Below are positions 52,712 to 62,187 of a stretch of DNA of 64,000 nt, in pieces (position 1 is the first letter of the stretch; every line of letters begins with the position of its first letter). Origin of the DNA: CAVUOA01 sp963742955 (GTDB lineage Bacteria > Bacteroidota > Ignavibacteria > Tepidaquicellales > OLB5). The notes beneath the pieces were generated by a model. It had not been told where the DNA came from. It made no database searches and worked only from the letters and a program-made list of their open reading frames with translations. The translations under genes were made by a program, and so were the position numbers. The stretch covers positions 744,001 to 808,000 of the forward strand of contig CAVUOA010000009.1 in the NCBI GenBank assembly GCA_963742955.1, in the 5' to 3' direction.

Positions 52712-53605
52712 TTGGACAAAATAAAAAATACTGATACTCAACAAAAACCAAAAAAATCCAGAACGAGGGAGTATTCCGATGCACTGCTTTTTGCAGCGCT
52801 TGTGGCAATATTTCTTAAAATATTTTTTATTGAAGCATACAGAATACCTACCGGTTCAATGGAAAACACATTACTGATTGGTGATTTCCTTCTGGTTAAT
52901 AAATTTGTTTATGGCGCTACCACACCGCGGAATATTCCGTTTACTGATATAAGAATACCTTTTTTGAGGCTACCTGCTTTTGCAAGCCCGCATAAGGGTG
53001 ATGTTGTCGTATTTGATTTCCCAGGCAACAGGGATGAAGTTAAATCGCCTGAGGTTGTTAATTACATTAAACGGCTTATAGCCGAACCGGGTGATACAAT
53101 ACAAATAATTAATAAAGTGGTATATGTTAACCATCAGATATTTCCAAATCCGCCAAACGCTTTATTTGATTCAAGAATTGAAAGCAGCAATATAGTTGAC
53201 CCCCGTACATTCCCAAAAGGAAGCGGATGGAATGAAGATAATTACGGACCGCTTAGAGTACCTAAAGAAGATGACATAATCAAATTATCACCCGATAATC
53301 TTGAGCAGTGGAAAATGTTTATCACAAAAGAAGGCCACGATGTTCAGCTCTCTGCAGGCAATGAAATTTTAATTGACGGAAAACCTGCTGCTGAGTACAA
53401 AGTCGAGCAGGATTATTATTTTATGATGGGAGATAACCGCAACAACAGTCTTGACAGCCGTTTCTGGGGCTTTATGCCCAGAGACCATGTTGTAGGAGAA
53501 GCATTATTAATTTACTGGTCATGGGACCCGAGTATCCCGTTTTCAGAATTTGGCAGGCTTATTAAAACAATCAGGTGGGATAGAGTGGGAAAAATTATAA
53601 GATAA
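52712..53605 (+). CDS. lepB: Signal peptidase I, copy 1
   Basis: A 297-residue inner-membrane peptidase. One membrane anchor (about 24-42) is followed by the catalytic Ser in RIPTGSMENTLL, the base Lys in INYIKRLIAEPGD (the first letters are VNYIKRLIA in this protein), and MGDNRNNSLDSRFWGF. The domain has a long insertion between the two catalytic parts (about 150-215) seen in Bacteroidota. Start is TTG, with AAAGAAA before it. A second copy follows after 61 bp. Confidence 0.93.
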   Translation: MDKIKNTDTQQKPKKSRTREYSDALLFAALVAIFLKIFFIEAYRIPTGSMENTLLIGDFLLVNKFVYGATTPRNIPFTDIRIPFLRLPAFASPHKGDVVVFDFPGNRDEVKSPEVVNYIKRLIAEPGDTIQIINKVVYVNHQIFPNPPNALFDSRIESSNIVDPRTFPKGSGWNEDNYGPLRVPKEDDIIKLSPDNLEQWKMFITKEGHDVQLSAGNEILIDGKPAAEYKVEQDYYFMMGDNRNNSLDSRFWGFMPRDHVVGEALLIYWSWDPSIPFSEFGRLIKTIRWDRVGKIIR

Positions 53606-53666
53606 CTTTGATAGCTGTAAAATTTCTTCGGAAAACTTATAAAATAAATTTTTTGTTACATAAAAC

Positions 53667-54554
53667 ATGAAAAACATACTAAGCGCAAAAAAAGAAAAAA
53701 ATTCATCAAAATTTTTTAGGTCAGTAAAAGAAATATTAGTTACTCTGATAGTAGTATTGTTTATCCAGTCATTTTTCATTCAGGGCTACAGCACTCCCAC
53801 CGGTTCGATGGAAAACACAATTTTAATCGGTGACAGGATGTTTTTTAACCAGTTTATTTACGGACCCAGCACACCGAGAAACATTCCGTTAACAAACATC
53901 AAACTCCCCTATTTCCGTTTCCCTGCTGTAAAAGAACCCAAACGCGGTGATATAGTAAATTTTGATTTCCCCGGTTTCAGAGATGAAGTAATTCCTTCGG
54001 AAAACGTGCAGTATTTAAAAAGAATCGTAGGCCAGCCGGGAGATGTTGTAGAAGTAAGAGAAAGAGTTCTGTACGTAAACGGAGAAGTTTTTCCTAACCC
54101 GCTGGATGCAGTGTTTATTGGACCCATAAGCCCAAAAGGCGTAAGGAACGATAAAATATTCCCGAAAGGCGAACCATGGAACGAAGACAATTACGGCCCG
54201 CTGCGAATTCCCCAAAAAGGCGATATTGTTACTCTCAATAGTTCAAACTATCAGCAATGGGATACATTTATTAAACGTGAAAACCATCATCCTGAACTGC
54301 GGGCTGACGGTAAAGTGTATATAGACGGTGTTCAAACCGACAAATACACTGTTGAAAGAAATTATTACTTCATGATGGGTGATAACCGCTGCAACAGCCT
54401 TGATAGCCGTTACTGGGGATTTGTTCCGAGAGAAAACATAGTCGGCAAAGCGTTAATAACATATTGGTCCTGGGATTCAGAAATTCCGCTCAGTGATTTC
54501 GGCAGGCTGATGGGCTCAGTCCGCTGGGACAGAATCGGAAAATTAATTAAATAG
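53667..54554 (+). CDS. lepB: Signal peptidase I, copy 2
   Basis: A 295-residue paralogue of the previous gene with the same parts: anchor (about 21-38), STPTGSMENTIL with the Ser, YLKRIVGQPGD with the Lys and MGDNRCNSLDSRYWGF. The two proteins share the insertion and the C-terminus (GRLM..VRWDRIGKLI). Both look active. They may differ in substrate choice, for example lipoprotein-independent exports and T9SS clients. The TTG/ATG usage differs: this one has ATG. Confidence 0.93.
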   Translation: MKNILSAKKEKNSSKFFRSVKEILVTLIVVLFIQSFFIQGYSTPTGSMENTILIGDRMFFNQFIYGPSTPRNIPLTNIKLPYFRFPAVKEPKRGDIVNFDFPGFRDEVIPSENVQYLKRIVGQPGDVVEVRERVLYVNGEVFPNPLDAVFIGPISPKGVRNDKIFPKGEPWNEDNYGPLRIPQKGDIVTLNSSNYQQWDTFIKRENHHPELRADGKVYIDGVQTDKYTVERNYYFMMGDNRCNSLDSRYWGFVPRENIVGKALITYWSWDSEIPLSDFGRLMGSVRWDRIGKLIK

Positions 54555-54656
54555 ACCACAGATTACACTGATTTCTCTGATTTAACAGATGATTATAATT
54601 TCAATAAATGAATCCCGTATATCTTCCAAATCAGTCTAATCAGAGCAATCAGTGGT
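54555..54656. repeat. ACCACAGATTACACTGATT...AATCAGTGGT inverted repeat
   Basis: The ends ACCACAGATTACACTGATT and GCAATCAGTGGT form an imperfect inverted repeat about 100 bp long, starting right after the lepB stop (54552-54554). Repeats reading ATCAGTGTAATCTGTGG are known to me from other bacterial genomes; function unknown. Confidence 0.65.
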
Positions 54657-54667
54657 CATAATCAACA

Positions 54668-55789
54668 ATGTCAGGCATCTACTTACATATCCCCTTCTGC
54701 GATACAAAATGCATTTACTGTGATTTTTATTCCATTACAAATCATTCAAGGAAAAATGAGTTAATTGATTGCCTCATAAAAGAGATTGAAGATAAATCTC
54801 TTTCATTAAAAAATAAACATTTCGATACAATATTTTTTGGGGGAGGCACGCCATCTTTACTCAGCTATGATGAATTCATGCATTTGTTCGATTCTCTTTA
54901 CTCAAATCTGTCATTATCAAAAGAATCAGAAATTACAATTGAGGCAAACCCCGGCACGTTAAATTCAGATAAGCTAAAGCAACTCAAAAAGCTTCCGGTA
55001 AACAGAATTAGCTTCGGTGTCCAGTCATTTATAGATTCCGAGCTTAAATTTCTGACCAGAATACACTCAAGCCAGCAGGCGATTGATTCAGTTAAATCAG
55101 CACAGGATACAGGGTTCGAAAATATTAATATCGACCTCATATTTGCCCTGCCAAATCAGTCATCAGAAAATTGGAAGTATAACCTCCAAAAAGCAATTGA
55201 ATTGAACACACAGCACATTGCAGCATATTCACTGATATATGAAGAAGGAACTGTTTTATTTGATATGTATGAAAACAAAAAAGTAACTAAAGCAACAGAT
55301 GAAAACGAGAGACGATTATATGATTTCACAATGGATTTTATGGCTGATAAAGGTTTTAGCCAATACGAAGTATCCAACTACTCAAAGCCGGGGTACGAAT
55401 GCCGCCACAACCTTAAATACTGGGAAAGAAACGAATATATAGGCTTTGGTCCATCAGCCGCATCATTTATTGAGAACAACCGCTGGGTAAATGTAAGAGA
55501 TATTAACGAATACATTAAGCGGGTTAACACAAATGTTAAAACATACGATTTTAATGAGGAAATTGATTTAGAAACTTCAATTTACGAATACATTTTCCTT
55601 GGCTTAAGGAGCAAAGGAATCGATTTAAATGAATTTTCACGGAGGTATGATTTTGAATTTTCTCAACGGTATAATGATACACTGGATATACTCACCAAAA
55701 ATAATTTGGCGGTGAATAATAATTCTGTTGTCAAACTGACATCAAAAGGGTATGCTCTTTGTGATGAAATCCTGGCAAACTATTTTTAA
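54668..55789 (+). CDS. hemW: Heme chaperone HemW (radical SAM, coproporphyrinogen oxidase-like)
   Basis: A 373-residue radical SAM protein. It starts GIYLHIPFCDTKCIYCDFYS, the CxxxCxxC cluster without the fourth cysteine of true HemN (the residue after CxxC is D), then FFGGGTPSLLS, ISFGVQSF and NIDLIFALPNQS. The HNLKYWERNEYIGFGPSA part fits HemW. HemW inserts heme into respiratory enzymes rather than making protoporphyrinogen. The next feature is a strong terminator. Confidence 0.92.
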   Translation: MSGIYLHIPFCDTKCIYCDFYSITNHSRKNELIDCLIKEIEDKSLSLKNKHFDTIFFGGGTPSLLSYDEFMHLFDSLYSNLSLSKESEITIEANPGTLNSDKLKQLKKLPVNRISFGVQSFIDSELKFLTRIHSSQQAIDSVKSAQDTGFENINIDLIFALPNQSSENWKYNLQKAIELNTQHIAAYSLIYEEGTVLFDMYENKKVTKATDENERRLYDFTMDFMADKGFSQYEVSNYSKPGYECRHNLKYWERNEYIGFGPSAASFIENNRWVNVRDINEYIKRVNTNVKTYDFNEEIDLETSIYEYIFLGLRSKGIDLNEFSRRYDFEFSQRYNDTLDILTKNNLAVNNNSVVKLTSKGYALCDEILANYF

Positions 55790-55797
55790 CAATAAAA

Positions 55798-55830
55798 AAC
55801 CCTGTCAGGTTTTGTAAACCTGACAGGGTT
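55798..55830. terminator. Bidirectional terminator between hemW and the VCBS protein gene
   Basis: AACCCTGTCAGGTTT (55798-55812) pairs perfectly with AAACCTGACAGGGTT (55816-55830), loop TGT, with an A tract before and TTATTT after, between convergent genes. Confidence 0.9.
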
Positions 55831-55836
55831 AAACTC

Positions 55837-57563
55837 TTATTTCAACAAAACCATTTTTTTTGTATCTGAAAACGTACCTGCAGTGAGTCTATAAAAATAC
55901 ACCCCGCTTGTCAAATTTGATGCATCCCATTTCACTTCATAGCTTCCGGCACTTTGCTTCTCATTAACCAATACGTTAGATTCTTTTCCAATTAGATTAT
56001 ACACAACCAATGAAACGTAACTTATAATTGGTAACTCGTAACTGATGGTTGTCACAGGATTAAATGGATTAGGATAATTCTGCTCCAGTTTATATTGAGA
56101 AGGTACTGTTAACGGATTTTGTACCCCGACTAATGATTGGCCTTCAGTAAGCGAATAAATAATATTAGGAGTTACGTTTGCAAACCCCTGAGCTGTTCCG
56201 CTAGGCCATCTGACTATTACACTATCAATAATTGTATTGCTGCCAAGACCAAATTCCACAGGTAATGAGTTCTGCCCTTTTCCTCCCGAGCCTCCGGAGA
56301 CCTCGCGAATCATGCTCAGGCTTCCCGCTTTTACCTTTACCCTTGCGCCGATTGCAGAGCGGTTTGAAGGATTTCCCTGCAGTTTAAACTCAACCCATTT
56401 GTTTGAATTGCCGGCATTGTTTTTATAAAGCCTGTTTTCACCGCCGTTCGTGTTTAGGTATACATCCATAAACCCGTCATTATTATAATCACCCCATGAA
56501 AGGCAGCTTGCATGTCTGGTATCGTTTGTTCCTACAATCGCCGCAACATCAGTAAATGTATTTCCGTCATTACGGTAAAGCTTATCTATAAATCCGGTGC
56601 CGTTAGCAACATACAGGTCAAGGTCACCGTCATTATCATAATCAGCCCACCCGCAGGAATAAGTTTGAGAGGCGTCGGCAACACCGTATTGAACACTTAC
56701 ATCGGTAAACGTTCCATCCCCGTTATTTCTGAATAAATTGTTTGCTGCATTTGAATTGCCGGCATAGATGTCTATATTTCCGTCATTGTCAAAGTCACCC
56801 CAGTCTGCATTCCATGAATATCCCATTATAATCAGCCCTGAAGCAGCTGTAACGTCAGTAAAAGTACCGTTGCCGTTATTCCTGTAGAGAAAATCGGTGC
56901 CATGAGAACCCATTGTCTGTGTGCCGCAGAAGATGTCCAAATCACCGTCATTATCATAATCGGCGCATGTGACGGTAAGTGTTGAAGTGCTGTCCGTTAT
57001 TCCCGAAGCATACGCTACATTTGTGAAGCTCAAAAGATTATCGTTCCTAAAAAGATAATTGTAATGATACGGAACGCCGTCATTGCCGAAAATCGCATCA
57101 ACTTTTCCATCATTATTATAATCGAACCAATTTATGGTTCCTCCCCACCCGGTAAGACTAATTCCGGCAGTCGAAGTATAATTTGTATATGTTGTGCCTG
57201 TGTTCCTGTATAATATCAGCGCAGTATTATAATTACCAATCATTATATCGATATTGCCGTCATTATCAAAATCTGCCGCAGAAACTCCCTGCCGGGTCCG
57301 TTGTAATTAACGCCCCATGCAGCTGCAACATCAGTAAATGTTGTTCCGTTACTATTCTTCCACAGTCTGTTTGCCGTTCCGTTATTATCGAGAAATATAT
57401 CAAGCCATCCGTCATTATCAAAATCAACAAATACGCAGCCCTGGGCATTACCGGGGTCATTAACGCCCAAAGCAGGCGCTACATCAGTAAATGTTATCTG
57501 TGAAAATACTTTAACGGAGAGTAAAAACAGCAGGAGAAAAAAGAAGGTTGAAAAGTTCTTCAT
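55837..57563 (-). CDS. VCBS/FG-GAP repeat secreted protein with type IX sorting domain (frameshifted)
   Basis: The protein starts at 57563 with a signal peptide (FFLLLFLLSVKVFSQ). One G is missing in GGG near 57290, so the frame moves from GVNYNGPGR to GVSAADFDNDGNIDI and goes on to 55837; restored length is about 575 residues. It has about eight units of the DxDNDGxxD calcium-binding kind (FVDFDNDGWLDIF, DYDNDGDLDIFC, DFDNDGNIDIYA), which build a beta-propeller, an ASPIC/UnbV-like segment with GARVKVKAG and GSGGKGQNSLPVEFGLG, and the sorting domain YPNPFNPVTTISYE to DTKKMVLLK. Exported to the cell surface or medium. Confidence 0.88.
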
Positions 57564-57660
57564 AGCAGTTACTTTTAAATTGAGAAATGAACTTAGTGTT
57601 TTGGATAAAATCCTACATATTCAATAAATATTCAAGTGAATTTCAGAACAGACAAAACAA

Positions 57661-57690
57661 AAAAGGCAGTCTAAATTGACTGCCTTTTAT
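57661..57690 (-). terminator. Terminator after clpC
   Basis: AAAAGGCAGTC (57661-57671) pairs perfectly with GACTGCCTTTT (57678-57688), loop of six. On the minus strand the stem is followed by TTTTTTGTTTTG. Confidence 0.88.
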
Positions 57691-57708
57691 TAATTTATTG
57701 ATTAATTA

Positions 57709-60213
57709 TCAACTATTCAGTTCATGAGGCTCAACACTGTGATTTTCAACTTCGCCTTCGGTGTTTTCCTCAGAAGCATCAACAAATTCCAGCTCAAAAG
57801 CGCCTTCTTTGTACTTAACTTTTATTTTTGAGCCTTCTTTAAATTTGCCTTTTAGTATTTCTTCCGATACAGGGTCTTCAATATATTTCTGTACCGCTCT
57901 TCTCAAAGGTCTCGCTCCGTAAAGCGGGTCGTAGCCTTTTTCAGAAAGGAACTTCTTTGCGCTCTCTGTTAGCTCAAAGCTGATACCAAGTGAAGATATC
58001 CTGCTTAACAGCTGTCTTGTAGATATATCAATTATCTTAAATATATCATCCTGTGTAAGCTGTTTGAACGTTATCAAATCGTCAATCCTGTTCAAGAACT
58101 CAGGGCTGAATACCTTGCGAACCGATTCTTCGATGGTTGATTTCATCTTATCATGCCTGTCTTTGTTCTCAATATCGCCAAAGCCGAATGTGCCGATTGA
58201 TTTTATATCTTTAGTTCCGATATTTGACGTCATTATCAATATCGTATTCTTGAAATCAACCCTTCTGCCGAGGCTGTCTGTCAGCATTCCTTCATCAAGA
58301 ACCTGGAGCAGAATATTATATATATCAGGATGCGCTTTTTCTATTTCATCAAGCAATACAACTGAATACGGTTTGCGTCTGACCTTCTCGGTAAGCTGTC
58401 CGCCCTCTTCATAACCTACGTATCCCGGAGGCGCTCCAACTAGCCTTGACACGTTGAACTTCTCCATATATTCGCTCATATCGATTCTGATTAAATTGTC
58501 CTCGCTGTCGAATAAGAACCTTGCCAATACTTTCGCCATTTCGGTTTTTCCAACGCCGGTAGGACCTAGGAATACAAACGAGCCGATTGGTCTGTTCGGG
58601 TCTTTAAGCCCCGCTCTTGTTCTGCGTATAGCTTTAGATAGTTTTTCAATCGCTTCATCCTGTCCGACAATAAACTTCTTAAGCTCGGTTTCCATGGTGA
58701 CAAGCTTATCCGATTCCGATTGCGCAACACGGTTAACTGGAATACCCGTCATCATCGACACAACGTCAGCTACATTTTCTTCAGTAACTTCGTGAACAAT
58801 GCTCTGCGCCTGTATTTCCCATTCAACTTTAGCCTGTTCAAGGTCATTAATAAACTTCTTTTCTTCATCTCTCAGCTTAGCCGCTTCTTCGAAGTTTTGG
58901 CTTTTTACAACCTGGTTCTTCTGAAGCTTTATTTTCTCTATTTCCTGCTCAAGGTGAAGTATGTTTTCCGGAACAACTATATTGGCAAGGTGAACACGCG
59001 AACCCGCTTCATCCATTACATCGATTGCCTTATCCGGCAAATAGCGGTCTGTAATGTAGCGTGAGCTAAGTTTCACTGCGCTTTCAATAGCTTTTTCCGA
59101 ATATATTACGTTATGATGCTCTTCGTATTTATATTTAATGTTCATTAGTATCTTCATCGTCTCTTCTTCGGTTGTCGGGTCAACAATTATTTTCTGGAAA
59201 CGCCTGTCGAGCGCGCCGTCCTTTTCGATATACTGGCGGTACTCATCAAGTGTTGTAGCGCCAATGCACTGCAGGTCGCCTCTGGCAAGCGCAGGCTTGA
59301 ATATATTAGATGCATCGAGCGAACCCGACGCCCCGCCTGCTCCGACTATTGTATGAAGCTCATCAATAAACAAAATTACATCTTTGGCTTTTTCAAGCTC
59401 ATTCATCACGGCTTTCATGCGTTCTTCGAACTGCCCGCGGTACTTTGTGCCTGCGACCAATGATGCAAGGTCAAGCGTTACCACGCGCTTATCATGAAGC
59501 ACGCGTGATACTTTTTTCTGTATAATTCTTATTGCAAGTCCTTCAGCGATTGCTGTTTTGCCTACACCCGGCTCGCCAATCAGTACAGGATTATTTTTCT
59601 TTCTGCGGCTTAGCACCTGTGCAACACGCTCAATTTCTTTCTCACGCCCGACAATCGGGTCAAGCTTATCATCTGCGGCAAGCTTGGTTAAATCCCGTCC
59701 GAAATTATCCAGCACCGGTGTTTTTGAGCGGTCTGCCTTTTTCTCTGCAACAGGCTTTACAGGCTGCTGGCTTGATTTACCGCTGAGTATGTTGGTTAGT
59801 TCTTCCTTCACCAGCTCGTATGTTATGCCGAACTGCTGCAGGATTTGCGATGCGAGATTATCATCCTCCCGCAGTATCGAAAGCAAAAGATGCTCCGTGC
59901 CGATTACGTCGGACTTGAATATCTTAGCTTCGAGATATGTTATCTTTAAGACTTTTTCTGCCTGTTTTGTTAAAGGGATATTCCCTACTGTAAGCGTTGC
60001 TCCGGTTTGCCTTACTGTCTCTTCGACGGTTTTCTTAATTTTACCGATATCTTTCCCAAGATTTTTGAAGATTTTGATGGCTATGCCTTCGCCCTCGCGT
60101 ATGATTCCCAGCAGCAGATGCTCGGTACCGATATAATCATGTCCAAGCCTGATTGCTTCTTCTCTGCTTAGCCGAATCACATCCTGAACTCTATTTGAAA
60201 AATTACTGTCCAT
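57709..60213 (-). CDS. clpC: ATP-dependent Clp protease ATP-binding subunit ClpC
   Basis: An 834-residue class 1 Hsp100 protein. The N-domain has two Clp repeats (HDYIGTEHLLLGI and SDVIGTEHLLLSI), the first AAA+ has GEPGVGKTAIAEG and FIDELHTIVGAG, the UVR-bearing middle domain has EEAAKLRDEEKKF, and the second AAA+ has GPTGVGKTEMAK, LLDEIEKAHPD and RPLRRAVQKYIEDP. It unfolds proteins for ClpP and takes part in stress response. It is a single-gene unit ended by the terminator at 57661. Confidence 0.96.
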   Translation of the reverse strand: MDSNFSNRVQDVIRLSREEAIRLGHDYIGTEHLLLGIIREGEGIAIKIFKNLGKDIGKIKKTVEETVRQTGATLTVGNIPLTKQAEKVLKITYLEAKIFKSDVIGTEHLLLSILREDDNLASQILQQFGITYELVKEELTNILSGKSSQQPVKPVAEKKADRSKTPVLDNFGRDLTKLAADDKLDPIVGREKEIERVAQVLSRRKKNNPVLIGEPGVGKTAIAEGLAIRIIQKKVSRVLHDKRVVTLDLASLVAGTKYRGQFEERMKAVMNELEKAKDVILFIDELHTIVGAGGASGSLDASNIFKPALARGDLQCIGATTLDEYRQYIEKDGALDRRFQKIIVDPTTEEETMKILMNIKYKYEEHHNVIYSEKAIESAVKLSSRYITDRYLPDKAIDVMDEAGSRVHLANIVVPENILHLEQEIEKIKLQKNQVVKSQNFEEAAKLRDEEKKFINDLEQAKVEWEIQAQSIVHEVTEENVADVVSMMTGIPVNRVAQSESDKLVTMETELKKFIVGQDEAIEKLSKAIRRTRAGLKDPNRPIGSFVFLGPTGVGKTEMAKVLARFLFDSEDNLIRIDMSEYMEKFNVSRLVGAPPGYVGYEEGGQLTEKVRRKPYSVVLLDEIEKAHPDIYNILLQVLDEGMLTDSLGRRVDFKNTILIMTSNIGTKDIKSIGTFGFGDIENKDRHDKMKSTIEESVRKVFSPEFLNRIDDLITFKQLTQDDIFKIIDISTRQLLSRISSLGISFELTESAKKFLSEKGYDPLYGARPLRRAVQKYIEDPVSEEILKGKFKEGSKIKVKYKEGAFELEFVDASEENTEGEVENHSVEPHELNS

Positions 60214-60351
60214 TTTAACTTATTTCCCCTAATTAAATTACAATTAATTCAACAATTTAGGTCTAAAAATAGTTTCAATTATCAACAAATTACGCTTTAA
60301 TTGCATTATTTGCAATGCATGCCCTTAGCGGAGCCGAAGGTAACAACTTAT

Positions 60352-61758
60352 CTATATCAGTTTCTTCCATTTTTCCCGCCATGATTCTGATTTACGTTTT
60401 CCCTTACTTCCGCGGTCATCTTTTCTGTTGGGGTTCTCATTTCTTTGTTCATCTTTTATGCGGTCATCATTTCTAATAGTGTTTTCATTCCTTCTTTCAC
60501 GGTGTTCATCTCTTCTGTTGGAATGTTCATCTCTTCTGCTGGAATGTTCATCTCTTCTGTTTGGTTGTTCCCTTCTTCGCTGCGGTTGTTCATTCCTTCG
60601 CTGCGGCGGTCTGTGACGTGTATCATCGGATATGTTCTGAACGCTCTTCGGCAGGTCAGCAGTATTAACTGTTTTCAATGTAATCACTCCGCGGTAGGTA
60701 AATAAAATCTGTTTGAAGAACTTCTGCTCTTCGCCGCCGGTGACAAGCGATATCGCTTCGCCTTTTTTGCCCGCCCGGGCTGTTCTTCCAACGCGGTGTG
60801 TGTATGATTCAACGTCTTTAGGGATTTCGTAGTTGTAAACGTGAGTGATATCTTCTATATGCAGTCCGCGTGATGCAACATCGGTTGCAATCAGCACGCT
60901 GATGCGCTTATGGCGGAACGCCTCCGTAACACGCTCACGCTGGCTCTGTGACATATCGCCGTGAAGGCAATCTGCTTTCACTCCGTTATCGGTAAGCTTC
61001 TTTGCAAGCTTGGATGTAGAATATTTTCTGTTGCAGAAAACAAGCGCGAGGTCGCGTTCATGCTTAAGCAAATAAACCAGCAGCGGCAATTTAGCTTCTG
61101 GAGTGGTTTGGTAATATGTCTGATGCAGGAACTCCGGCTTTACGGCGGAATCAAGCTTCACATTCACGGGGTCGGTGAGGTATTTGCGGCTTAGCTGCGC
61201 AATTTCTTTCGATACCGTTGCGCTGAAGAGCATCGTCTGCCTCTTCTGCGGCATAAGCTTTAATATGCGCTCGATATCTTTTATAAAACCCATATCCAGC
61301 ATCCTGTCTGCTTCATCGAAAACGAGGAAGCGGATTTTATCAAGTCTAAGCGCGCGCCGTTCGAGCAGGTCAAGCAGCCTGCCCGGCGTGGCAATTACTA
61401 TGTTTGTACGCCGGAGTTTCCTTACCTGGTTTTCAATCGATACGCCGCCATAGACAGCCGTTACACCGAGATGTTTGCCCGCAGAAAATTTCGTGAACTC
61501 GCCTGTGATTTGCACGCAAAGCTCACGCGTCGGGACAAGTACAAGTGTGGTTAATCCATCACCTGCGGTAGTTGCCTCAATTATCGGAACGGCAAAACTT
61601 ATTGTCTTGCCCGAGCCGGTTTCCGATTGCGCAAGTATATCACGCCCCGCGGTTATGGCGGGTATTATTTGTTTCTGTATGGGTGTTGCTACCGTAATCC
61701 CGTGCTTCTCCAGCAGGGATACCATCGGTTTGCTTAATTTAAACGATTCTGATTTCAT
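60352..61758 (-). CDS. rhlE: DEAD-box RNA helicase, RhlE type
   Basis: A 468-residue helicase. Q motif LSKPMVSLLEKHGITVATPIQ (key F/L..., PIQ), motif I SETGSGKT, motif Ia VPTRELC, motif II FDEADRMLD, motif III FSATVSKE, motif VI HRVGRTARAGKKG. The C-terminal 85 residues are a highly charged tail with RRDEHSNRRDEH-like repeats and GKRKSESWREKWKKL at the end, probably an RNA-binding, disordered extension. It may help RNA folding or ribosome assembly in the cold. The upstream gap holds a composite repeat. Confidence 0.93.
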   Translation of the reverse strand: MKSESFKLSKPMVSLLEKHGITVATPIQKQIIPAITAGRDILAQSETGSGKTISFAVPIIEATTAGDGLTTLVLVPTRELCVQITGEFTKFSAGKHLGVTAVYGGVSIENQVRKLRRTNIVIATPGRLLDLLERRALRLDKIRFLVFDEADRMLDMGFIKDIERILKLMPQKRQTMLFSATVSKEIAQLSRKYLTDPVNVKLDSAVKPEFLHQTYYQTTPEAKLPLLVYLLKHERDLALVFCNRKYSTSKLAKKLTDNGVKADCLHGDMSQSQRERVTEAFRHKRISVLIATDVASRGLHIEDITHVYNYEIPKDVESYTHRVGRTARAGKKGEAISLVTGGEEQKFFKQILFTYRGVITLKTVNTADLPKSVQNISDDTRHRPPQRRNEQPQRRREQPNRRDEHSSRRDEHSNRRDEHRERRNENTIRNDDRIKDEQRNENPNRKDDRGSKGKRKSESWREKWKKLI

Positions 61759-61764
61759 TTATTA

Positions 61765-61894
61765 CCTGTATTTTAACTTTCTTTTGTGTCATTGCGAGCG
61801 GAGCGAAGCAATCTCTGCTTAATAAACTTTACAAACTTTATGAACTTTATGAACTTTATGAACTATTTTACTTACACAAGATACTCTTTACTGC
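61765..61894. repeat. Composite repeat with 9-bp tandem array, copy A
   Basis: From CCTGTATTTTAACTTTC it holds GTCATTGCGAGCGGAGCGAAGC (a common intergenic palindrome-type repeat), then four units of RAACTTTAY (61824-61859), then AACTATTTTACTTAC.CAAGATACTCTTTACTGC. Copy B at 63706 has the same order with seven units. The end of this copy is 6 bp from the rhlE start codon, so it forms the rhlE leader. Confidence 0.85.
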
Positions 61895-62187
61895 TTCGGC
61901 ATACAAGGTGAATGAGTACGGACCGGGTGGAGAGCGTGCTCTTATTAAAGTCTTTTGTCATTCACGCATAGGTTTCAAACATCGCTTTAGATAACCTTCG
62001 CGGGAATTATAGTGAGAAGATTTGCTTTTCAATATTTACGCTAATTGCTTATATTAAGACTGATTATTTATAAACATCAGTAGGCTTAGGTTAGCGAAAC
62101 AGGCTTCGGTACAGCACGCCATATGGTTCAGGTGCAGATACAGTAAATACCTTACTGCTTCCCGAGTTATCGGCAGAAAGGATATAT
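61895..62187. other. Gene-free region before the radical SAM gene
   Basis: About 290 bp with no convincing open frame, terminator or promoter of the shared type. AGAAAGGAT just before 62188 is a good ribosome site for the radical SAM gene. Confidence 0.5.

Noticed and set aside
57243..57563. Independent 106-residue secreted protein
   Set aside because: It is the N-terminus of the VCBS protein, cut off by one missing G.
61824..61859. Tandem array as a CRISPR
   Set aside because: Units are 9 bp with no spacers and no cas genes nearby.
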